A stretch of 44,917 nucleotides of DNA, taken from positions 1 through 44,917 of the forward strand of contig CAKQJZ010000007.1 in the NCBI GenBank assembly GCA_934247875.1, given 5' to 3'. This DNA is from an uncultured Spirochaetales bacterium. Its GTDB lineage: Bacteria > Spirochaetota > Spirochaetia > Sphaerochaetales > Sphaerochaetaceae. Under the pieces are notes generated by a model that made no database searches, had not been told where the DNA came from, and was given only the letters and a program-made list of their open reading frames with translations. A program made the position numbers and the translations under genes. Below, piece after piece: positions 33,037 through 41,340 of the stretch. Every line of letters starts with the position of its first letter. The first letter of the stretch is position 1.

Positions 33037-33483
33037 TCAGTCAATCTCTTCGTTGTGGTAAGGAGGGATAATTGGCTTCTCAGTCTTATTCTGATTCCAT
33101 TCTTCTCTTTCTTTTCGCTCACGCTTGGTCTGTCTTATCTCATACTTCTCATTCCAGATAGCTTCGTTTCTGTTCTTTCTGCTATCGCTGATGAACTTGT
33201 TCTCTTTGATTGCTATCTTCAGTGCATAGTGGAATGTGATGATCATCATGTACCAAAGGAATGAGAGAATGAATGGCAAAAAAGATGTGAATGTATATGA
33301 GAAGCCTTTCTCGCTCATGCTTATCAAAATCAAGCTATTAAGGTTCTGATAAGAGAGCAAAGTGGATATAAGTGCTGGCAGAATCCAGAAGATGCCCTGG
33401 CGTGAGAATATAAAGCGCATGCATGCTATGAGAGATAGAAATGTAAATAGAAGCGATGCTACAGGAATTATATATGAAAACAC
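33037..33483 (-). CDS. small membrane protein of unknown function
   Basis: This 148-residue protein has about four hydrophobic segments in the first 95 residues, then a highly charged cytoplasmic tail of about 50 residues (Lys/Arg/Glu-rich, ending NEEID). It begins with GTG at 33483 after AAAGGAG; no homology is recognised. It is divergent from dgt and 50 bases upstream of aroK on the same strand. Confidence 0.65.
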   Translation of the reverse strand: MFSYIIPVASLLFTFLSLIACMRFIFSRQGIFWILPALISTLLSYQNLNSLILISMSEKGFSYTFTSFLPFILSFLWYMMIITFHYALKIAIKENKFISDSRKNRNEAIWNEKYEIRQTKRERKEREEWNQNKTEKPIIPPYHNEEID

Positions 33484-33494
33484 ATCTATCTCCT

Positions 33495-33523
33495 TTGAGA
33501 ATGAGTTAATACTATAGTATCAT
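33495..33523 (+). promoter_or_regulatory. sigma70-type promoter for dgt
   Basis: TTGAGA (33495-33500), 17 bases, TATCAT (33518-33523). A leader of about 14 bases carries AGAGAGGAG before the ATG at 33544. Confidence 0.5.
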
Positions 33524-33543
33524 AATTCAGAGAGGAGATAAAC

Positions 33544-34698
33544 ATGGAGAGTATTTCACAGCTTGCAGAAAGAGATGATATGAAGAAGCGTCTAAGAGAT
33601 AGGACTGAGGATATAAGAGGTGCGTATTATCGTGATACTACAGCGATTATCCACTCTTCTCCATTCAGACGCTTAAAGCATAAGACGCAGGTCTTTTTCT
33701 CTCCTTCTAATGACCATATCTGCACACGCATGGAACATGTTCTTCATGTTGCAAGCATAGCTAGCACTATATGCCGTCCGCTGGGCCTAGATACAGAGCT
33801 AAGCTGGGCAATTGGCGTTGGGCATGATCTAGGGCATACTCCTTTTGGACATGTTGGTGAGAGAATAATCTCTGGTTTGTCAGAAGAAAGGGGACTTGGT
33901 TCTTTTGAGCATGAAGTCAATTCGCTTCGCGTTGTAGATTTCTTAGCTGACTCAGGGCGGGGCCTCAATCTCACGTATGCTGTAAGAGACGGCATTGTAT
34001 CTCATAATGGTGAGAACTTGAAACGCAGAATAAAGCCGACTGGGATGGTAAAGGATCTAAGCACTATCAAATCAAGGTCTGGTTTGATTCCTGCAACTTT
34101 TGAAGGCGCTGTTGTTAGATTCTCTGATAACATCGCTTATTTAGGCCGTGACTGGGAAGATGCTGGAAGACTAGGAATATTGAAGGGCAAAGAGCTGCCA
34201 GATATCGTAATCAAGAGGCTTGGAAAGAATAATAGCGAGATCATAAACACTCTTGTAAATGATATTATCAAGGGTGCAGATTCAGAAGAGGGCATTGGCT
34301 TTTCTGATGAGATCTTTGAAGCTGTTGAAGCATTCTCTGAGTTCAACTATCAGAACATATACAGATCTGAGATTTTGAATGGTTATACACGCTACTTTAC
34401 AAGGCTTATCAAGCTGATCGTCGATTACCTTGAAGAGCTCTACGGAGAGTTTGCTCTTGATGAGAAAGGCTATTTGCAAGAGCATAATATGCTTGCAGCA
34501 GGTTTCTATAATCATATAAGCGGGATGTACTCTAAATACATTGAGCATGAAGGCTCAGATAAGCGCATGATCATTGACTACGTTGCAGGCATGACAGATA
34601 ACTTCTGTCTTGATTGCGCTAATGAGATTCTGAAGCCTGAGCACTTAAATGAAGAGATAGACCAATCACTTACTGGCAAATGGTTTGACGTCAGGTGA
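33544..34698 (+). CDS. dgt: deoxyguanosinetriphosphate triphosphohydrolase-like HD protein
   Basis: This 384-residue HD-domain enzyme of the dNTP triphosphohydrolase family cleaves dNTPs to nucleoside and triphosphate. The metal motif is present: RRLKHKTQVF, RMEHVLHVASIA (first His), then GVGHDLGHTPFGHVGER (His-Asp and following His) and SDNIAYLGRDWEDA (last Asp). The length matches the shorter type 2 enzymes. It ends one base before the end of nrdR on the other strand; both proteins act on dNTP levels. Confidence 0.92.
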   Translation: MESISQLAERDDMKKRLRDRTEDIRGAYYRDTTAIIHSSPFRRLKHKTQVFFSPSNDHICTRMEHVLHVASIASTICRPLGLDTELSWAIGVGHDLGHTPFGHVGERIISGLSEERGLGSFEHEVNSLRVVDFLADSGRGLNLTYAVRDGIVSHNGENLKRRIKPTGMVKDLSTIKSRSGLIPATFEGAVVRFSDNIAYLGRDWEDAGRLGILKGKELPDIVIKRLGKNNSEIINTLVNDIIKGADSEEGIGFSDEIFEAVEAFSEFNYQNIYRSEILNGYTRYFTRLIKLIVDYLEELYGEFALDEKGYLQEHNMLAAGFYNHISGMYSKYIEHEGSDKRMIIDYVAGMTDNFCLDCANEILKPEHLNEEIDQSLTGKWFDVR

Positions 34699-35154
34699 CT
34701 ATTTTCTAAGAGACTCGATTTCCTTGATGAACTGATCTACATCATCGAATGCTCTGTAAACAGATGCAAAGCGCACATAAGCAACAGGAGAGACAGGGTA
34801 TAGCTGCTTAAGTGTCTCTTCTCCGACTTCTTTTGATGTTATTGTGTTTTTAGCGCCAGCAATCTCATAGACTCTGTCTTCGATATTCTCAAGAATCTTC
34901 TCGATAGTCTTCTGATCAATATTGAGCTTATCTGTACAGGTTCTGATTCCTCTCTCGACTTTTGATATATCGAAGCTCTGATGATGTCCATCTTTTTTGA
35001 TAACAGTAATTGGACGCTCTTCAATCTTCTCGTAGCTAGTGAATCTATAGCCACAATTCTGGCATTGGCGTCTCCTTCTTATAGTCGTGCCCTCTTTATT
35101 TGAGCGCGACTCAAGGACTTTATCGTTATCAACATTGCATCTTGGACAATTCAT
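34699..35154 (-). CDS. nrdR: transcriptional repressor NrdR
   Basis: This 151-residue repressor of ribonucleotide reductase genes senses ATP/dATP. A zinc ribbon lies at the N-terminus (MNCPRCNVDNDKVLESR to RRRRQCQNCGYRF, four cysteines), followed by the ATP-cone domain starting RPITVIKKDGHHQSFDISKVERGI. No Shine-Dalgarno site precedes the ATG, and an extended -10 box (TGTGATAAT; -10 at 35164-35169 on the minus strand) would start transcription about 3 bases before it. It converges with dgt without a gap. Confidence 0.95.
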   Translation of the reverse strand: MNCPRCNVDNDKVLESRSNKEGTTIRRRRQCQNCGYRFTSYEKIEERPITVIKKDGHHQSFDISKVERGIRTCTDKLNIDQKTIEKILENIEDRVYEIAGAKNTITSKEVGEETLKQLYPVSPVAYVRFASVYRAFDDVDQFIKEIESLRK

Positions 35155-35163
35155 AATTTTGAG

Positions 35164-35172
35164 ATTATCACA
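35164..35172 (-). promoter_or_regulatory. extended -10 promoter of nrdR, near-leaderless
   Basis: Minus-strand TGTGATAAT has the TG extension and a GATAAT hexamer; the -35 region is poor. The likely start near 35157 leaves only about 3 untranslated bases. Confidence 0.4.
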
Positions 35173-35214
35173 CGAGGGGAAAGATGTGAATAATTATCTT
35201 AATCTCTTTGGTTG

Positions 35215-35243
35215 TTTACATACTTACGGCATGTTATTATAGT
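35215..35243 (+). promoter_or_regulatory. sigma70-type promoter for the ACT-domain gene
   Basis: TTTACA (35215-35220), 17 bases, TATAGT (35238-35243). The short leader carries AGAGGTG before the ATG at 35260. Confidence 0.6.
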
Positions 35244-35259
35244 AACGAAAGAGGTGAAT

Positions 35260-35925
35260 ATGACAGGGTCTGTATCAAGCTGTGTAAAAGCTATAATCAA
35301 TTCCAATCCTTTTATTTCTGAGATGATCATTCTAGATATAATCTCGTTTTCAAACCTTGCAGAGTTCATTGCACCAAAGGTGGAGGCAATGTATGGGGAA
35401 AAGGTAAAGACAAGTGCAATCATAATGGCTGAGCGCAGATACGCTGAAGAGCTGAAGAAGAATCAGAAGATAAAGGATCATGGAAAGATTGAATATGATA
35501 TCTCAATGAAGACAAACATCTATGATGTGAACTTCATGAGAAATGATGCGTTCATCAATAAGCTTCCAGAGCTTTATGATAAAGTCAATGTTGAGAAAGG
35601 TGACTTTCTCAATGTCACTTTAGGTTCTCATGAGATATCACTCTCTGTATCAGATAAATACAGAGGTGTCGTAGATGATCTTTTGAAAGGTGAGACAATA
35701 GTTCAGCGCATGAATGATCTCGTTGCGCTTACGATAGTCTTCCATGAAGGCAATTTCCTCCAAACTCCTGGCGTTATGTATTTAGCTGTAAGAAAGCTTG
35801 CTTGGGAGAATATCAATGTCATTGAAGTTGTATCAACTATGAATGTTCTGACATTCGTAATCAAGAGAGAAGACAGCATGCAAGCTTATGCATCTCTTCA
35901 GACTTTCTTAAATGAAGAGATATAG
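35260..35925 (+). CDS. ACT-domain protein, possible amino-acid metabolism regulator
   Basis: This 221-residue protein has a C-terminal part, VALTIVFHEGNFLQTPGVMYLAVRKLAWENINVIEVVSTMNVLTFVIKREDSMQAYASLQTFL, with the PGV, INVIEV and S-x-x-x-x-x-FVI pattern of an ACT ligand-binding domain. The N-terminal half looks helical and like a DNA- or protein-binding module (EFIAPKVEAMYGEKVKTSAIIMAERRYAEEL). The arrangement resembles predicted ACT regulators of amino-acid metabolism known mostly from archaea. The ATG at 35260 follows AGAGGTG. The next gene starts inside its end (14-base overlap). Confidence 0.6.
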   Translation: MTGSVSSCVKAIINSNPFISEMIILDIISFSNLAEFIAPKVEAMYGEKVKTSAIIMAERRYAEELKKNQKIKDHGKIEYDISMKTNIYDVNFMRNDAFINKLPELYDKVNVEKGDFLNVTLGSHEISLSVSDKYRGVVDDLLKGETIVQRMNDLVALTIVFHEGNFLQTPGVMYLAVRKLAWENINVIEVVSTMNVLTFVIKREDSMQAYASLQTFLNEEI

Positions 35926-36379
35926 AATAATAACTGCGCCTAAAGATAGAGGTAAGACTACTTATGTCAAAAAGCTGATTGCAAATGATAATAACGCAAT
36001 CGGCTTTATAAGCGAGAAGGATGAAAAAGGCTACTATCTTGTTAATATCGTGAGCCTCATCAAAGTACCGCTTTTGTCTCTTGATGCCATCTCTGATACT
36101 AACTTCAGACGCTGGTATGTAAACGATAAAGCGTTTAAAAGCGCTTATGAGTACTTTACGCATATTAGCTCTATAGAGTCTAAATCTGTTTACTTAGATG
36201 AAGTTGGCATGATGGAGAGAGAAGGGGATGGCTTCTCAGAAACTCTTAACTTTCTTAAGAATAAAGAAATAACTCTTACAATTACTGTAAGAGCTGAGTA
36301 TTTGGATGAGATTATAAGTCATTTCTCTTTCTTAAAGGATGCTGAAATCATCAATGTCCCATCATTTGAGCTTGAGTGA
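35912..36379 (+). CDS. THEP1-like nucleoside-triphosphatase with altered P-loop
   Basis: This 155-residue P-loop protein has Walker A APKDRGKTTYVKKL, with Ala in place of the first glycine of GxxxxGKT, and Walker B SVYLDEVGMMERE, matching the IDExGxME of THEP1 NTPases. The family hydrolyses NTPs in vitro; its biological role is unclear. It is a little shorter than typical members (about 175 residues). Its ATG lies inside the ACT gene, so they form an operon; its 3' end overlaps the inositol-phosphatase gene tail to tail by 18 bases. Confidence 0.7.
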   Translation: MKRYRIITAPKDRGKTTYVKKLIANDNNAIGFISEKDEKGYYLVNIVSLIKVPLLSLDAISDTNFRRWYVNDKAFKSAYEYFTHISSIESKSVYLDEVGMMEREGDGFSETLNFLKNKEITLTITVRAEYLDEIISHFSFLKDAEIINVPSFELE

Positions 36380-37165
36380 TTTCTTGAGCTCTGCTCTTGC
36401 TTCTTCAGTGCCTGCTATTATGTAGTTCTTCATCTTGTTCTTGTCATAGAGATAGTCATCATAAATGAACTTGCTTCCATCTATATACTCGATATCCATC
36501 CCAAAGTGCTTTAAGACAGCATGTGATGATGCGACATCCCAGATATAGCAGGGCGTTGAGTATGCAGCTTGAAATGATTGCAGAAGGACAGGAAGCAATA
36601 AGTGGATTATAGTACTGCCGAAGATCCTTGCTTTGGCTTTCAGCGTGTCATAATCAATAAGCTCCTGACCTCTGCTTGAGACAGCTATCTGAGTAAGGTG
36701 ATTCTTTTCACCTTTCATGTTGAAGACTTCATCATTTACTAAAAGCTCTGCACCAGGGTCTAGTCTTAAATTAAGTGCTTTAGTAGCTATTCCAAAACGA
36801 GGTGCTGAGATCATTGCGCCAACAGGGTTTCTGTTCTCATCTACTATTCCAAGTGAGACAGCAAAAGAAGGAAGTCCCTGAGAATAAACATCTGTTCCAT
36901 CTATCGGATCTAGAATGAAAGTATATGGAGGGTTTGCAACTCTTTCTGTATCATCTTCTTCGCTTATTACCTGGCAATCTGGAAAGAGCTCATTGATTCT
37001 GCTGATCAGCCTCTTGCTTAGCTCACTATCTACTTCAGTCAGTACAGATCCATCTGCTTTGTAGCTTCTCTCTACTTTGCTTTGCATCTCTTCAGCCCAA
37101 AGTCCTGCGTTAACTATTTCGCTATATAAAAGATCTAGTTTTGCTTTCTCTAGAGTTCTTTGCAT
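36362..37165 (-). CDS. inositol monophosphatase / bisphosphate nucleotidase family protein
   Basis: This 267-residue Mg2+-dependent, Li+-sensitive phosphatase fold has EVDSELSKRLI, ISEEDD, the metal motif LDPIDGTDVYSQGLPSFAVSLGI and CYIWDVASSHAVLKHFG. The motifs do not tell inositol monophosphatase from 3'(2'),5'-bisphosphate nucleotidase (CysQ). A GAGG site lies 9 bases before the ATG. It is divergent from mfd, whose -35 box overlaps this start codon. Confidence 0.85.
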   Translation of the reverse strand: MQRTLEKAKLDLLYSEIVNAGLWAEEMQSKVERSYKADGSVLTEVDSELSKRLISRINELFPDCQVISEEDDTERVANPPYTFILDPIDGTDVYSQGLPSFAVSLGIVDENRNPVGAMISAPRFGIATKALNLRLDPGAELLVNDEVFNMKGEKNHLTQIAVSSRGQELIDYDTLKAKARIFGSTIIHLLLPVLLQSFQAAYSTPCYIWDVASSHAVLKHFGMDIEYIDGSKFIYDDYLYDKNKMKNYIIAGTEEARAELKKSLKLK

Positions 37166-37193
37166 TGTGTAAATCCTCGATTTAAGGTATATT
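37165..37193 (+). promoter_or_regulatory. mfd promoter, probably leaderless
   Basis: TTGTGT (37165-37170), 17 bases, TATATT (37188-37193). The predicted start, near 37200, coincides with the first ATG (37199); a second ATG follows at 37205. No Shine-Dalgarno site is visible. Confidence 0.5.
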
Positions 37194-37198
37194 CCGAC

Positions 37199-40100
37199 AT
37201 GGTTATGTCGCTAGAGACCTTAGTTGCTGAGTATATCAGAAAAAGCACTGTTTACAAAGCTTATTCAAAGAATTCCGAGGCTCTATATGAAGCCGATGGT
37301 CTTGATTTTTACCCACTCTCGAGAGCTCTGCTTTTGCTGAGCAATAAAAGAGCGGGGCGTCTTTTTGTCATCGTAGCTACAGAAGAGAGTGCAAAATGCA
37401 TAAAAGAAGATCTTCAGGATGTAAATGATAGGCCTGTTGTATATCTTCCAAGCGATGGTAAGCTCTTATATTCAAAGTACTCATCAACGAGAAGCGAGTA
37501 TGAGAGAAAGAGCGCACTTGAAGCTATGGATGAGATGAAGAATGGCATTGTAATTCTCTCTCTTCGCTCTTTTACTTTTCCTTTCCTAAGCAGGAATACG
37601 CTTAAGAACAATACGCTTTCAATAAAGAAAGGCGATAAATTTGATGTTGATAGAATTTCTGAGATCTTGGTCAGATCTGGATATATCAGAGTTCAGAACA
37701 ACTGCTCAGAGGAAGGTACTTTCTCTTTGAAAGGTGAAGTAATGGATATATTTCCATTCTCTCACGATGAGCCAATCAGAATATATGCTGAGTGGGATGA
37801 TATTGCGCGCATATCGAACTACGACATAATCACTCAAAAAGCTACAAATAACCTAGATAAAGCTAAGATACCGCTCTTAGAAGAAGAGTCAGGCATTGAA
37901 ATCACATCTATCAAAGACTATCTGAGAGATGATGACTATTTTGTCTTATCTGGCGTTGAGCGCTTAGAGACAAGCTGGGCAAGTGAAGAGAAAGAGGCTA
38001 GGAGCTTATACAAAGAAGCTTATAGAGAAGATGAGCATGCGCCGCTTCCTGATAAGCTCTTATTTGACTATAGAGCTTTCAAGAATTCACTTAAGAAAGG
38101 TTTCTTCTTCTATGATATCCAGGATTCATCACGTTTTCATTTCCAGGTAACTGCATCTCGCTCATACTTTGGCAATATCACGTACTTCAAAGATGATATC
38201 AAAGCACTATTGAATGCCGATTGGACTATATTCGTAATTGCTCCATCTGATGTTCAGAAAGAGAGACTTGAGAATGTGCTTAGAGACTATCCAGTCAATC
38301 TTGAAGTAAGGAATATGTCATCTGGCTTCCAGATAGATAATGAGAATCTTCTGGTAGTTCTAGACCAAGAGCTATTTGGCAGACATAAGAAGATGGCAAG
38401 AGTCCAGCTTGAGTCTGTCTCATCTCCTCTTGATAGCTTTGTTGAGCTAAAAGAGGGGGACTATGTAGTTCATGTAAACTATGGCATTGGCCAGTTTGTC
38501 AAAATCGATAGAGTAAAGACGCAGCGCACAGAGCGTGATTACATCAAGATAAAGTACTCTAAAGATGAGTTCTTGTATGTTCCTATTGAGCAAGCGAACT
38601 TAGTCCAGAAATATATTGGAAACGATGGCAGAATCCCTAAGCTTGATGCAATTGGATCTACATCGTGGAGCAAGAAGAAAGAGAAGGCTATAAAGAATGC
38701 TGAAGAGCTCGCTCAGTCTCTTGTAAAGCTATATGCTGAGCGTCAGCTTGTGCATGGCTATCCATTTGGCAAAGACAATGATTGGCAAATCCAGTTTGAA
38801 GCTTCATTCCCATTCTCTGAGACTCCTGATCAGCTTAAGTGCATTGAGGAAATCAAGAGAGATATGGAGAGTGATAAAGTTATGGACCGTTTAGTCTGCG
38901 GAGACGTAGGCTATGGTAAGACTGAGATCGCTTTTCGTGCTGCATTCAAGGCTGTCATGTCTGGTAAGCAAGTTGCTTTCTTAGCTCCAACAGTAATACT
39001 GGCAGAGCAGCACTATGAGAACTTCAAATCACGTCTTGGCGAGTTTCCTGTAAAGAGCGGGATAATAACGAGATTCATCTCTTCAAGCCGTGTCCGTGAT
39101 ACTCTCAAAGACCTTGAGAGCGGTAATATAGATGTGCTCTTTGGTACTCATAGAATCCTTGGAAAGAATATTAAATTCAAAGACTTAGGTCTTTTGATTG
39201 TAGACGAAGAACAGCGTTTCGGAGTTAAAGATAAAGAGAAGATCAAGAAACTCAAGACCAATATTGATTCGCTGACTCTATCTGCAACACCTATTCCAAG
39301 AACTCTGTATATGTCGCTCTTGAAAATCAGAGATATGTCTCTGCTCACAACTGCACCTCGAGAGCGCCAGCCTATAGAGACTAATATCGAAGAGTTCTCG
39401 CTTCCTCTCGTTGTTAATGCGATTAAGCGTGAGCTTGAGCGTGGAGGCCAGGTATTCTATCTTCATAATAGAATCGATGATCTGGAAGACATTGCTATGA
39501 TGCTGCGCCGTGAGATTCCTAGCGCTATCATAGAAGCTGCGCATGGCCAGATGGCTGCTGAAGAGCTTGAAGATAAGATGCATCGTTTTATCTTTGAAGG
39601 CGTTCAGGTGCTTGTGTCTACTACGATTATCGAAAATGGTATCGATATTCCTAATGTCAACACAATCATAATCGATAGAGCAGAGCGCCTGGGATTATCT
39701 CAGCTTTATCAGCTCAGAGGAAGAGTAGGCAGATCAGACAAGAAAGCATATTGCTACCTTCTATATCCAGATAAATCATCACTTAATGATGATGCGATAA
39801 AGCGTCTTAGAGTGCTAAGCGAGAATACTGGGCTTGGCAGTGGCTTCAAAGTTGCTATGAAGGATATGGAGATCAGAGGTGCTGGCAATATACTTGGTCG
39901 AGAGCAATCTGGAGAGCTCGAAGCTGTTGGCCTTGATATGTACATGAAGCTCCTTGAAGAAGAAATCGATAAACTCTCATCAAGCGGCGAGAAAGATAAG
40001 CGAGAAGTTCTCCTTGAACTTGATTACACAGGCTTCATTCCTGAGTCTTATGTCAAAGAACCTACGCTTAAGTTTGAACTGTATAAGAAGATTGCAAGCG

Positions 40101-40441
40101 TTTCAACAGAAGGGGAGCTTGAAGGACTTCAGAGAGAGGTTGAAGATAGATTTGGTGCAATACCTGAAGAAGTTGAGAATCTCTTCTGCATTGCAGAGAT
40201 CAAGATCATATGCAGAAAGCTATCTATCTTCCATTTGAAGGAAGTAAGAGGCGTTGTACAGCTTGAGTTCTCTCGTATTTCAGATATAAACCCAGATAAG
40301 GTTGTTAAGCTTGTATCTTTATCTGCAGGTAAAGTAAGATTAGACCCACGACGCATGTCGTACTTAGAGATGGAGACAAGTGCTGTTTCACTTAAAGATA
40401 AGGCTCTTTTCATTCTTGAAGAGCTTAGGAGATTGATTTAG
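37199..40441 (+). CDS. mfd: transcription-repair coupling factor Mfd
   Basis: This 1080-residue ATP-dependent translocase removes RNA polymerase stalled at DNA lesions and recruits UvrA. The N-terminal UvrB-like module includes GEVMDIFPFSHDEPIRI. The polymerase-interacting domain is around ELKEGDYVVHVNYGIGQFVKIDRVKTQRTERDYIKI. The RecG-like motor has LVCGDVGYGKTEIAFRAAF (Walker A), LIVDEEQRFGV (motif II), LSATPIPRTLYMSL and STTIIENGIDIPNVNTIIIDRAERLGLSQLYQLRGRVGRS. The TRCF C-terminal domain closes the protein. Length is slightly below E. coli Mfd (1148). The start is ATG 37199 or 37205. Confidence 0.95.
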   Translation: MVMSLETLVAEYIRKSTVYKAYSKNSEALYEADGLDFYPLSRALLLLSNKRAGRLFVIVATEESAKCIKEDLQDVNDRPVVYLPSDGKLLYSKYSSTRSEYERKSALEAMDEMKNGIVILSLRSFTFPFLSRNTLKNNTLSIKKGDKFDVDRISEILVRSGYIRVQNNCSEEGTFSLKGEVMDIFPFSHDEPIRIYAEWDDIARISNYDIITQKATNNLDKAKIPLLEEESGIEITSIKDYLRDDDYFVLSGVERLETSWASEEKEARSLYKEAYREDEHAPLPDKLLFDYRAFKNSLKKGFFFYDIQDSSRFHFQVTASRSYFGNITYFKDDIKALLNADWTIFVIAPSDVQKERLENVLRDYPVNLEVRNMSSGFQIDNENLLVVLDQELFGRHKKMARVQLESVSSPLDSFVELKEGDYVVHVNYGIGQFVKIDRVKTQRTERDYIKIKYSKDEFLYVPIEQANLVQKYIGNDGRIPKLDAIGSTSWSKKKEKAIKNAEELAQSLVKLYAERQLVHGYPFGKDNDWQIQFEASFPFSETPDQLKCIEEIKRDMESDKVMDRLVCGDVGYGKTEIAFRAAFKAVMSGKQVAFLAPTVILAEQHYENFKSRLGEFPVKSGIITRFISSSRVRDTLKDLESGNIDVLFGTHRILGKNIKFKDLGLLIVDEEQRFGVKDKEKIKKLKTNIDSLTLSATPIPRTLYMSLLKIRDMSLLTTAPRERQPIETNIEEFSLPLVVNAIKRELERGGQVFYLHNRIDDLEDIAMMLRREIPSAIIEAAHGQMAAEELEDKMHRFIFEGVQVLVSTTIIENGIDIPNVNTIIIDRAERLGLSQLYQLRGRVGRSDKKAYCYLLYPDKSSLNDDAIKRLRVLSENTGLGSGFKVAMKDMEIRGAGNILGREQSGELEAVGLDMYMKLLEEEIDKLSSSGEKDKREVLLELDYTGFIPESYVKEPTLKFELYKKIASVSTEGELEGLQREVEDRFGAIPEEVENLFCIAEIKIICRKLSIFHLKEVRGVVQLEFSRISDINPDKVVKLVSLSAGKVRLDPRRMSYLEMETSAVSLKDKALFILEELRRLI

Positions 40442-40443
40442 TT

Positions 40444-41163
40444 ATGGACGAGAAAGAGCTATTTGAAAAGCTTGGAAAGATTGAAGTTAGAGAAGGCAAA
40501 GAGCGCGAGATAAAGAGCTATGTGCTTAGAAACAACACTATGGATGAGAAGGATAGGGAAGTAGTGAAAAACTACTTTGAAAAATACGGGCTTTTCTATA
40601 CAGGTGAGAAATTCGATAAGTGCGCTGTCTTCGGAAACGATAAGCCTCTTGTAATCGAAATAGGCTTCGGCATGGGCGACACTACAGCTAAGATGGCGCT
40701 AATAAAGGGTGAGAACAATTACCTTGGTCTTGAAGTATACCTACAGGGTTTTGTAAAGCTTTTGAAGAACCTTGGAGACAATAATATCGACAATGTAAGA
40801 ATCATGCGCTTCAATGCCGTTGATGTGCTTAATAATATGATTGAAGATGGATCAGTAGATGGATTCCATATCTTCTTCCCAGATCCATGGCCTAAGAAGA
40901 AGCACCATAAGAGAAGACTTATGAACCCTGAGTTCATGCATCTGCTTGCAACTAAGCTTAAAAAGGGTGGATATATTTACATGGTAACAGACTGGGAGGA
41001 ATATGCTGAAGAAGTCTTGGAGATGGAAAGAGGAGAAGCGCTTCTCAATAATCCATTCTATTCATTTGCTCCTCCTGTTACCTGGCGTCCTGTAACTAAA
41101 TTCGAGCAAAAGGGAATGGATAAAGAATACACTATAAATGAGCTTTGGTTTGAAAGAGTGTAG
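40444..41163 (+). CDS. trmB: tRNA (guanine-N7-)-methyltransferase
   Basis: This 239-residue SAM-dependent enzyme makes m7G46 in tRNA. Motifs: LVIEIGFGMGDTTAKMA (SAM binding), the Asp-Pro-Trp-Pro core FFPDPWPKKKHHKRRLMNPEFM, MVTDWEEYAEEVL and the C-terminal TKFEQKGMDKEYTINELWFER. It follows mfd by 2 bases with no obvious promoter of its own and ends at a strong terminator. Confidence 0.94.
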   Translation: MDEKELFEKLGKIEVREGKEREIKSYVLRNNTMDEKDREVVKNYFEKYGLFYTGEKFDKCAVFGNDKPLVIEIGFGMGDTTAKMALIKGENNYLGLEVYLQGFVKLLKNLGDNNIDNVRIMRFNAVDVLNNMIEDGSVDGFHIFFPDPWPKKKHHKRRLMNPEFMHLLATKLKKGGYIYMVTDWEEYAEEVLEMERGEALLNNPFYSFAPPVTWRPVTKFEQKGMDKEYTINELWFERV

Positions 41164-41173
41164 CAATACAGAT

Positions 41174-41205
41174 AAGAGGCTGTCTAGAAAACAGCTTCTT
41201 TTTTT
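41174..41205 (+). terminator. intrinsic terminator after trmB
   Basis: AGGCTGT (41177-41183) pairs with ACAGCTT (41191-41197), followed by CTTTTTTT. Confidence 0.85.
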
Positions 41206-41240
41206 GCTGTTATAATACACTTTCAGAAATTAAAATATTT

Positions 41241-41260
41241 TAAACTTTTGAAAGTGAGAC
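41241..41260. repeat. 20-base direct repeat, copy 1, upstream of the AAA ATPase gene
   Basis: TAAACTTTTGAAAGTGAGAC is identical at 41241 and 41317. Its core ACTTTTGAAAGT is an inverted repeat (ACTTT-TG-AAAGT). A TATAAT lies 30 bases upstream (41211-41216). Confidence 0.85.
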
Positions 41261-41288
41261 TTGATTATTTTGTTTGGAGAGTTATAAT
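41261..41288 (+). promoter_or_regulatory. promoter of the AAA ATPase gene
   Basis: TTGATT (41261-41266), 16 bases, TATAAT (41283-41288). It lies between the two copies of the 20-base repeat; another TATAAT precedes the first copy, so the promoter-plus-repeat unit looks duplicated. Confidence 0.5.
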
Positions 41289-41316
41289 TAAGTTAGTTTC
41301 AAAAAATGAAAAGAAA

Positions 41317-41336
41317 TAAACTTTTGAAAGTGAGAC
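41317..41336. repeat. 20-base direct repeat, copy 2, just before the ATPase start codon
   Basis: The second identical copy ends 4 bases before the ATG at 41341. This position in the leader suggests an operator or translation-control site; GTGAG could also serve as a weak ribosome binding site. Confidence 0.85.
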
Positions 41337-41340
41337 AATA

